From Pedobacter fastidiosus (GTDB taxonomy: Bacteria; Bacteroidota; Bacteroidia; Sphingobacteriales; Sphingobacteriaceae): a DNA stretch of 40,089 nucleotides. Where the stretch lies: positions 1-40,089 of the forward strand of contig NZ_JACRYL010000031.1 in NCBI RefSeq assembly GCF_014306625.1, in the 5' to 3' direction. Every line of letters starts with the position of its first letter. Positions within the stretch are counted from its first letter, which is position 1. Made by a program: the position numbers and the translations under genes. The notes beneath the pieces are model-generated. The model was not told the DNA's origin, did no database searches, and was given only the letters and a program-made list of their open reading frames with translations. Below are positions 7,126 to 14,914 of the stretch, piece by piece.

Positions 7126-8730
7126 ATGAAAAACAACAAACATATACACCTAGTTGTTCTGGCATTTTTAGGCTTGGGTATTTTTATTTCCTGTAAAAAA
7201 AGTACAGCTACGCCTGATGTTACTACACCAACCACTACGACTACCACGCCTACAGTAGCGGCAACCCGTGATGAGCTGACCAAAGATTCGATTTTTTTAT
7301 ATTCGAAAGAGCTTTATTATTGGTATAATTCTCTGCCAACTTATACTGCATTTAATCCGAGAAGCTATAGCTCTAATGAAACTGAACTTTATGCATTAAC
7401 TCAATTTTCTAACGATCCAACAACAGGAAAACCTTATGAATATGTGAGTGGGTATGCAGAGCCAAAATATTCATTTTTCGATTATGTAACTACAGCCTCT
7501 AAAACGAGTGCTTTAAAAGCCGATATAAATGGAACGGCAAATGATTATGGCTTTTCGGTTATGTACAATAATACCACAGATTTACGGGTTAAATATGTTT
7601 ATCCAGGTTCTTCTGCTGCGCAACAAGGTTTAACCCGCGGATGTAAAATTACAGCAGTTAACGGTAGAACAGATTTAACCTACAACAGTAGCAACGTTAC
7701 CTATTTAAATAATGCAATTTTTGGTACAAATGCCAGTGTTACTTTAACTTTTGTAGATTTATCTAACACGACCAAAAGTGCCACCATAACCAATGCAACT
7801 TATACGGTTAAGCCTATTCTCTTTACCGGAGTTTACACTGCGGGAACTAAAAAGGTTGGTTATATAGTTTTCAATAGCTTTACCAATAATGCTACTGCTG
7901 ATTTGAATACGGCTTTTGCGAGTTTTGCTTCTCAGGGTGTAACCGAACTCATTGTAGATTTAAGATATAATGGTGGTGGTTATGTTTCTACGGCAACGCA
8001 GATTATAAATCTCGCTGCACCAAGTGCTCAAACGGGTAATACCATGTTTACCTATTATTATAATGATTATCTTCAAAACATAACTTCGGCACAAAGGAAA
8101 ACTTCTGTTTTAATTAATCAGCCTTTGTTGGATAATGATGGTAAATTACAAACTTTTACATCAGGCGTTAATGGAAAATTTGCTACTTATGCAGATTTAA
8201 ATTACCAATCAACTTCTTCGGATAACATCGAGAAATTCTCGAAATCGGGATCTTTAAATTTAGGTCGCATTTACTTTATTGTTGGAAGTGGAACAGCTTC
8301 TGCAAGTGAATTAACCATAAATAGTTTAAAACCTGTTATGGATGTTAAGTTAATTGGTACAACAACTTATGGCAAGCCTGTTGGGTTTTTCCCAATACGA
8401 ATCGATAAATTGGATATGTATATTCCAGAATTTGAAACTAAAAACCAAAGTGGCGTTGGTGGCTATTATGCAGGAATGACTGTTGATAAATCTTCTAGTG
8501 AGGATTTGACGAAAGCTTGGGGTGATGAAAGTGAAACTTTATTAGGCTACGCATTATTGTATGCCAGAACAGGAACATTTGTTGCAAGCACTTCGAAAAC
8601 AGCAAGCTTAAATGCGACTTCCACAGTTATGCCGGCTAAACTATCATCTGCTGAAATTAAATCCGTAGAGTTAAGTTTGGATCAAAATAGCTTTAAGGGC
8701 ATGGTTAAAATGCCAGCTAAGAAATTTTAA
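7126..8730 (+). CDS. S41-family C-terminal processing peptidase, lipoprotein
   Basis: The protein has 534 residues. It has a lipoprotein signal with Cys23 (GLGIFISCKK), then a Thr-rich linker (about 25-45). A PDZ domain spans about residues 135-215 (YVYPGSSAAQQGLTRGCKI and AVNGRTDL). The S41 catalytic domain follows, with VDLRYNGGGYVS at about 280 and the GSGTASASEL motif at about 387-396 holding the nucleophilic Ser; TTYGKPVG comes next. The product should be anchored on the periplasmic face of a membrane and cleave exported proteins or peptides, as other Bacteroidota S41 lipoproteins do. It is monocistronic, followed by a long hairpin and repeats. Confidence 0.93.
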   Translation: MKNNKHIHLVVLAFLGLGIFISCKKSTATPDVTTPTTTTTTPTVAATRDELTKDSIFLYSKELYYWYNSLPTYTAFNPRSYSSNETELYALTQFSNDPTTGKPYEYVSGYAEPKYSFFDYVTTASKTSALKADINGTANDYGFSVMYNNTTDLRVKYVYPGSSAAQQGLTRGCKITAVNGRTDLTYNSSNVTYLNNAIFGTNASVTLTFVDLSNTTKSATITNATYTVKPILFTGVYTAGTKKVGYIVFNSFTNNATADLNTAFASFASQGVTELIVDLRYNGGGYVSTATQIINLAAPSAQTGNTMFTYYYNDYLQNITSAQRKTSVLINQPLLDNDGKLQTFTSGVNGKFATYADLNYQSTSSDNIEKFSKSGSLNLGRIYFIVGSGTASASELTINSLKPVMDVKLIGTTTYGKPVGFFPIRIDKLDMYIPEFETKNQSGVGGYYAGMTVDKSSSEDLTKAWGDESETLLGYALLYARTGTFVASTSKTASLNATSTVMPAKLSSAEIKSVELSLDQNSFKGMVKMPAKKF

Positions 8731-8754
8731 TGATTAATATTTCTAGCCAGCCTT

Positions 8755-8928
8755 GGTTCGCATCGCCTTGGTTCATGTCTCCACGAAACACACAGATAAC
8801 CTTTTAAATTTTTAGATTTAAGCCACAACAAAAAAGTTGTATCATAATGTGAGTTGTCACTCTGAGCTTGTCGAAGGACTAATAAAAATGTTTTAAAGCA
8901 TTTCGACAGGCTCAATGTGATAGAAAGA
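8755..8928. repeat. Palindromic intergenic repeat, copy 1
   Basis: This is the first of two related blocks about 254 bp apart (the other is 9009-9181). Shared parts are ggttcg, GTCTCCACGAAACACA, AAGCCACAACAAAAAA and a long hairpin. In the hairpin, TGAGCTTGTCGAA (8863-8875) pairs with TTCGACAGGCTCA (8902-8914) over 13 bp with one G-U. Elements with this TTCGACAGGCTCA core are widespread in Sphingobacteriaceae and Flavobacteriia intergenic DNA. Confidence 0.85.
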
Positions 8929-8934
8929 TAATTT

Positions 8935-8962
8935 CTGTGGTACGTGAAGACACGTACCACAG
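8935..8962 (+). terminator. Perfect 12-bp hairpin after the S41 protease gene
   Basis: CTGTGGTACGTG (8935-8946) pairs perfectly with CACGTACCACAG (8951-8962) around an AAGA loop. A GGGTTTTT run begins 4 nt later. It sits between the two repeat copies, 200 bp after the protease stop. It could end transcription from the left; the offset T run makes this uncertain. Confidence 0.5.
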
Positions 8963-9008
8963 CTTGGGTTTTTAAGGAAATTATAATAAAATGCTTTTAT
9001 AACGACGC

Positions 9009-9181
9009 GGTTCGTGTCGCTTTATTTCGTGTCTCCACGAAACACATAACTAATCTCTTAAATTTTAATATTTAAGCCACAACAAAAAAGGCTGTATCAT
9101 GATGTGAATTGTCATCCTGAGCTTGTCGAAGGACTAATAAAAATGTTTTAAAGCATTTCGACAGGCTCAAGGTGACAGAAA
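9009..9181. repeat. Palindromic intergenic repeat, copy 2
   Basis: This is the second copy of the block at 8755-8928, with substitutions and small indels. The hairpin core TGAGCTTGTCGAA (9118-9130) / TTCGACAGGCTCA (9157-9169) is identical to copy 1, including the loop sequence. The copy ends 40 bp before the stop of the convergent LEA14-like gene. Confidence 0.85.
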
Positions 9182-9221
9182 TTTAAAGAGAAATTGATTT
9201 ATGATTCAGCTTCTTTTTAAA

Positions 9222-9821
9222 TTATAGCAAAATCTTACTGCTAATATCTTTATTGATGGTGATGTAACCAGGATATTTAAATGGTGTATTCCCGATCATA
9301 AAAGTTGGTTTAATTTTAATCGTTAACAAACCTAATTTCTCATCTTTCGAAGAACCTTTTTGCGCAGCCTTAATAATATCGTTTAAAACAGTTCCGCTAC
9401 TAATTAAGCTGTAAATGTTGCTGTTAAGCTGAACTGGAACAGTAACGGTTTGTCCTTGGGCAATGCTTACATTTTGGTTGATAACGCCTTCAGCTAAATC
9501 CGTGTTGTTTACTAGAATTTTATATTCAAACTGATTAATCGCCGCTAAGTTGGCAGATGGATTTGTAATCTCTAAATTCAGATTTGCTCTTAACGGGATA
9601 TCTTTCCTTAATAAGCCTAAAGCAACTCCGGGTAAACTTCCAAGATTAAAATCCTGCTGATCGATTAATCTTTTAACATCCGTACCGGCAATAAGTACTT
9701 GCTGAACGCTCGTAATTTTATAAGTGCAATCTTCAAGCGCCTTTATTTGTTGGGCTTGTCTGTTAATTCCACATCCAAAAATGGCGACTGTGAAAAGGCA
9801 AAGCAATAGTTTTTGTTTCAT
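9222..9821 (-). CDS. LEA14-like (WHy domain) lipoprotein
   Basis: The protein has 199 residues, ATG 9821. A lipoprotein signal ends in AIFGC (Cys17). The body fits the LEA type 2 / WHy beta-sandwich: LRANLNLEITNPSANLAAINQ, then YKILVNNTDLAEGVINQNVS, GQTVTVPVQLNSN, and a final strand group (LTIKIKPTFMIGNTPFKYPG). Bacterial members are small periplasmic lipoproteins of unclear role, often linked to stress. It is monocistronic. Confidence 0.75.
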   Translation of the reverse strand: MKQKLLLCLFTVAIFGCGINRQAQQIKALEDCTYKITSVQQVLIAGTDVKRLIDQQDFNLGSLPGVALGLLRKDIPLRANLNLEITNPSANLAAINQFEYKILVNNTDLAEGVINQNVSIAQGQTVTVPVQLNSNIYSLISSGTVLNDIIKAAQKGSSKDEKLGLLTIKIKPTFMIGNTPFKYPGYITINKDISSKILL

Positions 9822-9993
9822 TTTGTGTGTGTTAGTAAGGTAGAAATTTTATCTGAAATTTAATCAGCTGTTTATACAGTGCAAACATAACGCCAAAATC
9901 TTAAAACTATTTCAATGCTTAAAAATCGTCGATCAACCTTAAAAAAATTGTTTCTTTTATTTGAATTTTATTCACCGCTTATCGCTGGATTTC

Positions 9994-10001
9994 TAACTTT
10001 G
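9994..10001 (+). promoter_or_regulatory. -7 box candidate of the GNAT gene
   Basis: TAACTTTG at 9994-10001 matches TAnnTTTG exactly, 14 nt before the ATG at 10016. The only TTTG upstream (9960-9963) is 30 bases away, more than the usual 17-23, so only the -7 element is convincing. Such a short leader leaves little room for a ribosome-binding site. Confidence 0.45.
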
Positions 10002-10015
10002 GAAAAAAAATAATC

Positions 10016-10498
10016 ATGGCCATTACCTATCGCAAAATAGAAGAAAGAGATAATAAGGAACTTTCAGAAGTAATTAAAACAATTCTGAGAGAATTCAAGA
10101 TTGATAAACCGGGTACAGTTTATACAGATCCAACTACTGATCGTTTATCGGATGTTTTTACGGCTGAACAATCTGTTTATTGGATCGCAGAAGAAGAAGG
10201 TACTATCATTGGAGGCTGTGGGATTTATCCAACTTCTGGTTTGCCCGATGGTTGCGTAGAATTGGTAAAGCTTTATACTTCGGCAGAAGCTAGGGGTAAA
10301 GGTGTAGGTAAAATGTTGATGCAGAAAAGCATAGAATCTGCCCAGCATTTCGGCTATAATGAGATTTACTTGGAATCGTTTCCAGAACTTACCACAGCAA
10401 TTTCGATGTATGAAAAAACCGGGTTTAAAAAGCTTTCTGCTCCATTGGGAAATTCAGGGCACTTTGCCTGCAATGTGTGGATGCTTTTAGTTTTGTAA
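10016..10498 (+). CDS. GNAT-family N-acetyltransferase
   Basis: The protein has 160 residues. The acetyl-CoA binding loop is at KLYTSAEARGKGVGKMLMQK (R-x-x-G-x-G type, about residues 89-108). The preceding beta strand holds the substrate side (CGIYPTSGLPDGCVELV), and the end has IYLESFPELTTAISMYEKTG followed by FKK, the usual motif B of this fold. It is a cytoplasmic enzyme; the acceptor amine cannot be read from sequence. Confidence 0.9.
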   Translation: MAITYRKIEERDNKELSEVIKTILREFKIDKPGTVYTDPTTDRLSDVFTAEQSVYWIAEEEGTIIGGCGIYPTSGLPDGCVELVKLYTSAEARGKGVGKMLMQKSIESAQHFGYNEIYLESFPELTTAISMYEKTGFKKLSAPLGNSGHFACNVWMLLVL

Positions 10499-10594
10499 CC
10501 CACATATTTAAGCATAATTTGGCGTTGGGATAATTTTTTAAGGTGTTGGAATAACAAAATTCCATTGAGGTCATACTTTTTCTAGTTTTAAACC

Positions 10595-11602
10595 ATGAAG
10601 AAAATCAAAATTATTTCCATTCACATTCTTTGCTGGGTACTGGTTTTAGCTTATTTCTATGGAGAAATATTAATTAAAGGCGTAACGCTTCGAGCTGCGG
10701 CTTTTGATATTTCCATGAATTTTATCCAAATAGTAGAATTTTACGTTTGCTATTTATGGCTTTATCCATCGTTTTTAAACCGGAGTAAAATCCCTCAGCT
10801 TATTTTAGGAATTCTTTTTACTATGGCTTTATTCATCGCTATGCGGTATTTTATAGAGCAAATTTTATACTTTCAATGGTTTGGTATGAAGAATTATTCT
10901 GACGATACACCCGTGGCAAAGTATATCTCGGATAACATTTATTATAGCATTTCCTTTTTGGTAATTCCCGCTGCGGTTTACAGTGTGCAACAAAATTTTA
11001 AGTCAGAAATATCGAATAGAAAACTAAAGGACGAGGTGGTGAAATCTGAACTGGCTTTTCTTAAATCGCAGATCAATCCACATTTTCTGTACAACACTTT
11101 AAATTATGTGTACTCATTAGCAATTCCAGTTTCTGATAAATTGGCCAATGCAGTTTTGCGCCTTTCAGATTTAATGCGTTATACCTTAAATGAAAGCCCG
11201 GATGGAAAAGTAACCTTAACCAAAGAAGTAGAATATTTAGAAAGTTACATCGAGTTATTTAAAATGCGCTTTGAACCAAAATTTTATGTAGAATTTACAA
11301 CTGAAGGTATTGCAGAACAGAAAGTTGCAGCTTTAATGTTGATTCCATTTGTAGAAAATGCCTTTAAACATGGGGTAGTAAACGATGAAAAACAACCTGT
11401 TCGCATTAAACTTAAAGTTCAAAATAATAGATTGAGTTTTGAAGTCAGCAATAAAATCAGTCATGCTCAAAAAGACCACTCTAGTGGTGTTGGATTGGTT
11501 AATATTCAACGAAGGTTGGATTTAATTTATCCAGAAAAACACGAACTTTTGGTTTCCAACAATGGAAATACTTACAAAACCACTTTAATTTTGAATATTT
11601 AA
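10595..11602 (+). CDS. LytS-type sensor histidine kinase
   Basis: The protein has 335 residues. Four membrane helices lie in the first 130 residues without a large extracellular loop, then comes a short coiled-coil linker. The His_kinase (PF06580) domain has FLKSQINPHFLYNTLNYVYS, with His163 the likely phosphorylated residue. The ATP-binding domain follows, with LIPFVENAFKHG (N box) and SSGVGLVNIQRRL (G box). The cognate LytTR regulator starts 62 bp downstream. The stimulus is unknown; the small membrane sensor suggests a membrane or small-molecule signal. Confidence 0.93.
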   Translation: MKKIKIISIHILCWVLVLAYFYGEILIKGVTLRAAAFDISMNFIQIVEFYVCYLWLYPSFLNRSKIPQLILGILFTMALFIAMRYFIEQILYFQWFGMKNYSDDTPVAKYISDNIYYSISFLVIPAAVYSVQQNFKSEISNRKLKDEVVKSELAFLKSQINPHFLYNTLNYVYSLAIPVSDKLANAVLRLSDLMRYTLNESPDGKVTLTKEVEYLESYIELFKMRFEPKFYVEFTTEGIAEQKVAALMLIPFVENAFKHGVVNDEKQPVRIKLKVQNNRLSFEVSNKISHAQKDHSSGVGLVNIQRRLDLIYPEKHELLVSNNGNTYKTTLILNI

Positions 11603-11664
11603 AACTGATAATTTTTTAAATTTATTGCTTGAATGATTAATTTGTTTTATCCAAATTCCAAACT

Positions 11665-12384
11665 ATGATCCGTTGCCTTGCTGTTGATGATGAATCTTAT
11701 GCCTCAGATATTATTGCCACTTTTATCAATAAAACACCCTTTTTAGAATTAGTTGGAACCACAACCAATGCATTCGAGGCTTTAAATTTAGTGAAGGAAG
11801 GGAAAGTTGATTTGGTGTTTTTGGATATCCAAATGCCAGAATTAACTGGAATTCAGTTTCTGAAAATTTGTGGTGGAAAATGTAAAGTGATTTTAACAAC
11901 AGCCTATCCAGAATATGCATTAGAAGGTTTTGATCTTGATGTGGTCGATTACCTTTTAAAACCGATTTCATACGAGCGTTTTTATAAGGCGGCTACAAAA
12001 GCCCAACAAATTTTAGCGCCTGTTCAGCAAGAAATTGTTCAGTTGCAAACACAGGGAAACGATTTTATCTTCATTAAGGGCGATACCAAAAATAAATTTA
12101 TTAAAGTTAATTACAATGAAATTCTATACATTGAGGGACTAAAAAACTATGTTTCGGTGTACACGGCAACACAGCGAATTATAACCTACCAAGCTCTGCG
12201 AGAGCTTGAAGTTGAGTTACCTAAACCTCCTTTTTATCGCGTTCATAAATCGTACATTATCTCCATTGAGAAAATTAAAATGATCGATGGCAATACCGTT
12301 TATATAAACGATCAATCTATCCCGATAGGTGATACCTATAAAGAGGAATTTTTTAAGGTTGTGCGAGAAGGGAAGAAAGGGTAG
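11665..12384 (+). CDS. LytTR-family response regulator
   Basis: The protein has 239 residues. The receiver domain has the acidic pair D8-D9, phosphoacceptor Asp54 in VFLDIQMPEL, a Thr in LTTAYPEYALEGF and the conserved Lys in YLLKPISYERF. A linker leads to the LytTR DNA-binding domain (about 130-235: FIFIKGDTKNKFIKVN, IEGLKNYVSVYT, FYRVHKSYIISIEKI, IPIGDTYKEEF). It forms a two-component system with the kinase 62 bp upstream. It is a close paralogue of the truncated regulator at 459-905. Targets are unknown. Confidence 0.94.
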   Translation: MIRCLAVDDESYASDIIATFINKTPFLELVGTTTNAFEALNLVKEGKVDLVFLDIQMPELTGIQFLKICGGKCKVILTTAYPEYALEGFDLDVVDYLLKPISYERFYKAATKAQQILAPVQQEIVQLQTQGNDFIFIKGDTKNKFIKVNYNEILYIEGLKNYVSVYTATQRIITYQALRELEVELPKPPFYRVHKSYIISIEKIKMIDGNTVYINDQSIPIGDTYKEEFFKVVREGKKG

Positions 12385-12556
12385 TTGGAGGTTGATGGTT
12401 AGAATTGTTTAATTGTTAAAAATGTAAAATTGCTTAACTGGTTAATCCACCACCAGATAGAAATAAATCACGATTTAGTCATTCAAAAGACTGCCGTACT
12501 CTGTCAACGATTCAAACAATTAATCGATTATCCCTTTATATTTACTTCGATTTTTT

Positions 12557-12564
12557 TAAGTTTG
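12557..12564 (+). promoter_or_regulatory. -7 box candidate of the MazG-like gene
   Basis: TAAGTTTG at 12557-12564 fits TAnnTTTG exactly. About 19 bases upstream there is TTTA (12535-12538) instead of TTTG. It lies 27 nt before the ATG at 12592. Confidence 0.5.
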
Positions 12565-12591
12565 TGGCGTAAAGATTAAACCAAATAAACC

Positions 12592-13059
12592 ATGCAAGAA
12601 ACGAATTCTTTAAATCAAGTTGCCGAATTTCACACTACTTTTAAACACCCAATTTTAGAAACACCAGTTATTCCATCAAAGCAACGAGCTAATTTAAGAA
12701 TTTCGTTATTGGCAGAAGAGTTAAAAGAATTACAGGAAGCAGTTGAAAACGACGATTTAGTTGAAGTTGCTGACGCACTTTGCGATTTACAGTACGTTTT
12801 GGCAGGAGCGATTCATGAGTTTGGTTTGGGCGGTAAATTCAAAACCCTGTTTGATGAAGTGCATCGCTCTAACATGAGCAAAGCTTGCAAAACCGTAGAT
12901 GAAGCTGAACAAACCATCAAACATTATTACGATAAAGACCAAACAGAATCTTACTATAAAGAAATTGATGGACTGTTTTTGGTTTTCAGAAAGGGTGATG
13001 ATAAAACTCTAAAATCTATTAATTACTCTCCTGCAGATATTAAAGGACTTTTAGTTTAA
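12592..13059 (+). CDS. MazG/PRA-PH-like nucleotide pyrophosphohydrolase
   Basis: The protein has 155 residues. It has the all-alpha NTP-PPase signature with LLAEELKELQEAVENDDLVE followed by VADALCDLQYV. This gives the E-E-x-x-E and E-x-x-D metal-binding set (about residues 42-69). After the core it keeps the NMSKACKTVDEAEQTIKHYY and NYSPADIKGLL tail typical of the Bacteroidota single-domain group, which are often called phosphoribosyl-ATP pyrophosphohydrolase-like. Likely role: hydrolysis of non-canonical or excess nucleotides (house-cleaning). The downstream hydrolase starts 24 bp later and may be co-transcribed. Confidence 0.85.
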   Translation: MQETNSLNQVAEFHTTFKHPILETPVIPSKQRANLRISLLAEELKELQEAVENDDLVEVADALCDLQYVLAGAIHEFGLGGKFKTLFDEVHRSNMSKACKTVDEAEQTIKHYYDKDQTESYYKEIDGLFLVFRKGDDKTLKSINYSPADIKGLLV

Positions 13060-13083
13060 ACGCTAAATAAAAAAAATCAGAGA

Positions 13084-13932
13084 TTGAAAAAGCTAAAACA
13101 ACTTATTAATGAGCTTAAAATCTCAACCGATCATAAAGATGAACTTATCCGCGAATTTATTTTTTATTCGCCGAAAATGCCTCTTCGTTTACATCAAGAG
13201 CAATTAATTGCAGAGTCAAAGCAATTTAGCTTAAACGTTTTTGATCAATATTTTACAAAAGCGGAAGTTATCATAAATTGCTTTAGTTGGGGGAAAGGCA
13301 AGAATAAAGTTTTGCTTACGCATGGCTGGGCTTCAAAAGCCTTAGATTTTTTTGAGCTGATTACTGAACTTAGAAGAATTGATGATTTAGAAATTATTGC
13401 TTTTGATGCACCAGGGAATGGGAGTTCGATCTCCGAATTTTCAAACCTTATTCTTTACGCAGAATCTGTTAAAGCCATTTCTCTTCATTACGCTGAACCA
13501 GATTTTGTAATCGGTCATTCTCTAGGCGGAATGGCAAATGCACTTGCTTTACAGGAACTTCCAAACCAGCCAAAGTTGTTAATTAGCATTGCGCCTTTAA
13601 TCCGTTTGAAAGAAAATTTTGAGCAGAGTATGGATTCTGTAGGCATAAATCAAGAAGTACAAACAACTTTCTTTAATAATTTTGCAACTGAATTTCCGGT
13701 TTCTGCTGGTTATTTTAATCTGGTCGATTTATATAAACTGGAAGGCATTCCTCATTTTTTAGCTTATGATCCTGATGATCATATTTCGCCATATCCTTTT
13801 TTGGAGGAGTTTTTGAAAAAGAATCCTCAAATCGAATCGAAATTCTATGAAGATATTGGCCATTATAAAATTCTTAAATCTCCAGAACTGATTGAAGATA
13901 TTTTAAGCAAAATAAAGGCGATAACGAAATAA
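13084..13932 (+). CDS. Alpha/beta hydrolase
   Basis: The protein has 282 residues with a TTG start at 13084. The next in-frame Met is residue 32, inside conserved sequence, and CAGAG lies just upstream of the TTG. The fold is visible: oxyanion-side LLTHGWASK at about 77-85, FDAPGNGSS, the nucleophile elbow GHSLGG with Ser146, an acid candidate in YDPDDHISP, and His260 in DIGHYKIL. It is a cytoplasmic hydrolase of unknown substrate. The stop codon lies in the loop of a hairpin shared with the convergent operon. Confidence 0.85.
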   Translation: MKKLKQLINELKISTDHKDELIREFIFYSPKMPLRLHQEQLIAESKQFSLNVFDQYFTKAEVIINCFSWGKGKNKVLLTHGWASKALDFFELITELRRIDDLEIIAFDAPGNGSSISEFSNLILYAESVKAISLHYAEPDFVIGHSLGGMANALALQELPNQPKLLISIAPLIRLKENFEQSMDSVGINQEVQTTFFNNFATEFPVSAGYFNLVDLYKLEGIPHFLAYDPDDHISPYPFLEEFLKKNPQIESKFYEDIGHYKILKSPELIEDILSKIKAITK

Positions 13933-13942
13933 GTTATCGCTT
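13916..13942. terminator. Bidirectional terminator-like hairpin between convergent genes
   Basis: GCGATAAC (13918-13925) pairs perfectly with GTTATCGC (13933-13940), extended by a G-T and an A-T pair. The 7-nt loop contains the hydrolase stop codon, and the right arm contains the stop codon region of the TIGR03643-type gene. T-rich sequence follows on both strands, more strongly leftward (CTTTATTTT on the minus strand). Confidence 0.7.
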
Positions 13943-14212
13943 CGAAATTTTATTTAGGGTTATATTTCGTTGCAAATTGCATTTGAAACGATTTATTCCA
14001 CTAGCTCTTTTTTTTGCATGCTTTGTGCCACAATTGCTGGCTCTATCTCTCCAAAGTCGATAACTGCTAAACTTTAAGTTTTTCTTCATTAATTCTTTAA
14101 CAGCCGATTCGTTTAAACCAAACTGAAATTCTATGGCTTCAAATGGGGTTCTATCTTCCCACGCCATTTCAATAATTCTATCCGTATTTTCTGCGGTTAT
14201 ATCTTCTTTCAT
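13934..14212 (-). CDS. TIGR03643/DUF2805 family small protein
   Basis: The protein has 92 residues. The core (DRIIEMAWEDRTPFEAIEFQ, FGLNESAVKELMKKNLKFSS, YRLWRDRAS) is the characteristic sequence of the TIGR03643 family and looks like a small helix-turn-helix. The family is known mainly from its frequent linkage to photolyase/cryptochrome genes; its function is unknown. It ends with a basic tail. It is the last gene of the folE operon, 17 bp after the MarR gene, which supports a role in the same light- or pterin-related process. Confidence 0.85.
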   Translation of the reverse strand: MKEDITAENTDRIIEMAWEDRTPFEAIEFQFGLNESAVKELMKKNLKFSSYRLWRDRASNCGTKHAKKRASGINRFKCNLQRNITLNKISKR

Positions 14213-14229
14213 CTTTATGTTCTTTTAGC

Positions 14230-14904
14230 TTAATAGGAATAAGCAATCAATTCATTTTTATTGGAAATGGTTTTGTTTTTATGGATGTCATAATGAAAGT
14301 TTTCCAATTTTTGAAGCAGATATTGAAGGGTTAGCTTTTCGTTATCACTTAAATTTCCAGTAACCATTTTGCCAACATGATTCATGTCGTTAAAAACAAC
14401 ATATAATAATTCTTTTCCCTTTTCTGTAATCGATATTTTTTTTGATCTTTTATCTTTTTTATCGTCCTGCTGAATTACCAATCCTGCTTTTATTAATCTA
14501 TTGATTACCTCCGTACCGGATGTTTTTTCCTGAAGATTCAGTCCAATTAATTCCGTTTTGGAAAGACTCTCATGTGTTAAAAGAATTGCCAGGCTTGTAA
14601 AATCTTCGGCAGTATGCAAGGCAGATCCATCTAAAGCTTTTTTAATATAGTTCTTCGCATAGCGACTCATATACACAAATAATCTGCCGATATTATTATC
14701 TAATTGATAAGCCATTTCCTGAGCAAAAAGTTCTTCTGCTCCGAAGCGTAAATCTACGCTGGATTGGTCTTGTATGGATATTAGTGATCTGGCATTTAAA
14801 AAGTTGCTAAAATTGCCAATTGTAATTTCAGACTCCTCATGTGTTTCCTTTTCGAATTCTTCAACCAAGTCAATTATGTCTTTCAATAAGCTGTAAGATT
14901 TCAT
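14230..14904 (-). CDS. MarR-family transcriptional regulator
   Basis: The protein has 224 residues, longer than the usual 140-160 because of an N-terminal helical extension of about 70 residues. The winged helix is clear: LTHESLSKTELIGLNLQEKT, GTEVINRLIKAGLVIQQDDK, DKRSKKISITEKGKELL. The C-terminal helices for dimerisation follow (LSDNEKLTLQYLLQKLENF). It is encoded inside the folE operon, so it probably controls that operon. The exact 13-bp repeats before folE are its likely binding sites (inference). The ligand is unknown; a pterin, a flavin or an oxidised lipid would fit the neighbours. Confidence 0.88.
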   Translation of the reverse strand: MKSYSLLKDIIDLVEEFEKETHEESEITIGNFSNFLNARSLISIQDQSSVDLRFGAEELFAQEMAYQLDNNIGRLFVYMSRYAKNYIKKALDGSALHTAEDFTSLAILLTHESLSKTELIGLNLQEKTSGTEVINRLIKAGLVIQQDDKKDKRSKKISITEKGKELLYVVFNDMNHVGKMVTGNLSDNEKLTLQYLLQKLENFHYDIHKNKTISNKNELIAYSY

Positions 14905-14914
14905 AAAATCGATA

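Noticed and set aside
7056..7283. Frame antisense to the start of the S41 protease
   Set aside because: Low-complexity Val-rich translation of the Thr codon repeats on the other strand.
8727..8960. Frame across the first palindromic repeat
   Set aside because: It follows the repeat and the perfect hairpin, not a gene; no start signals.
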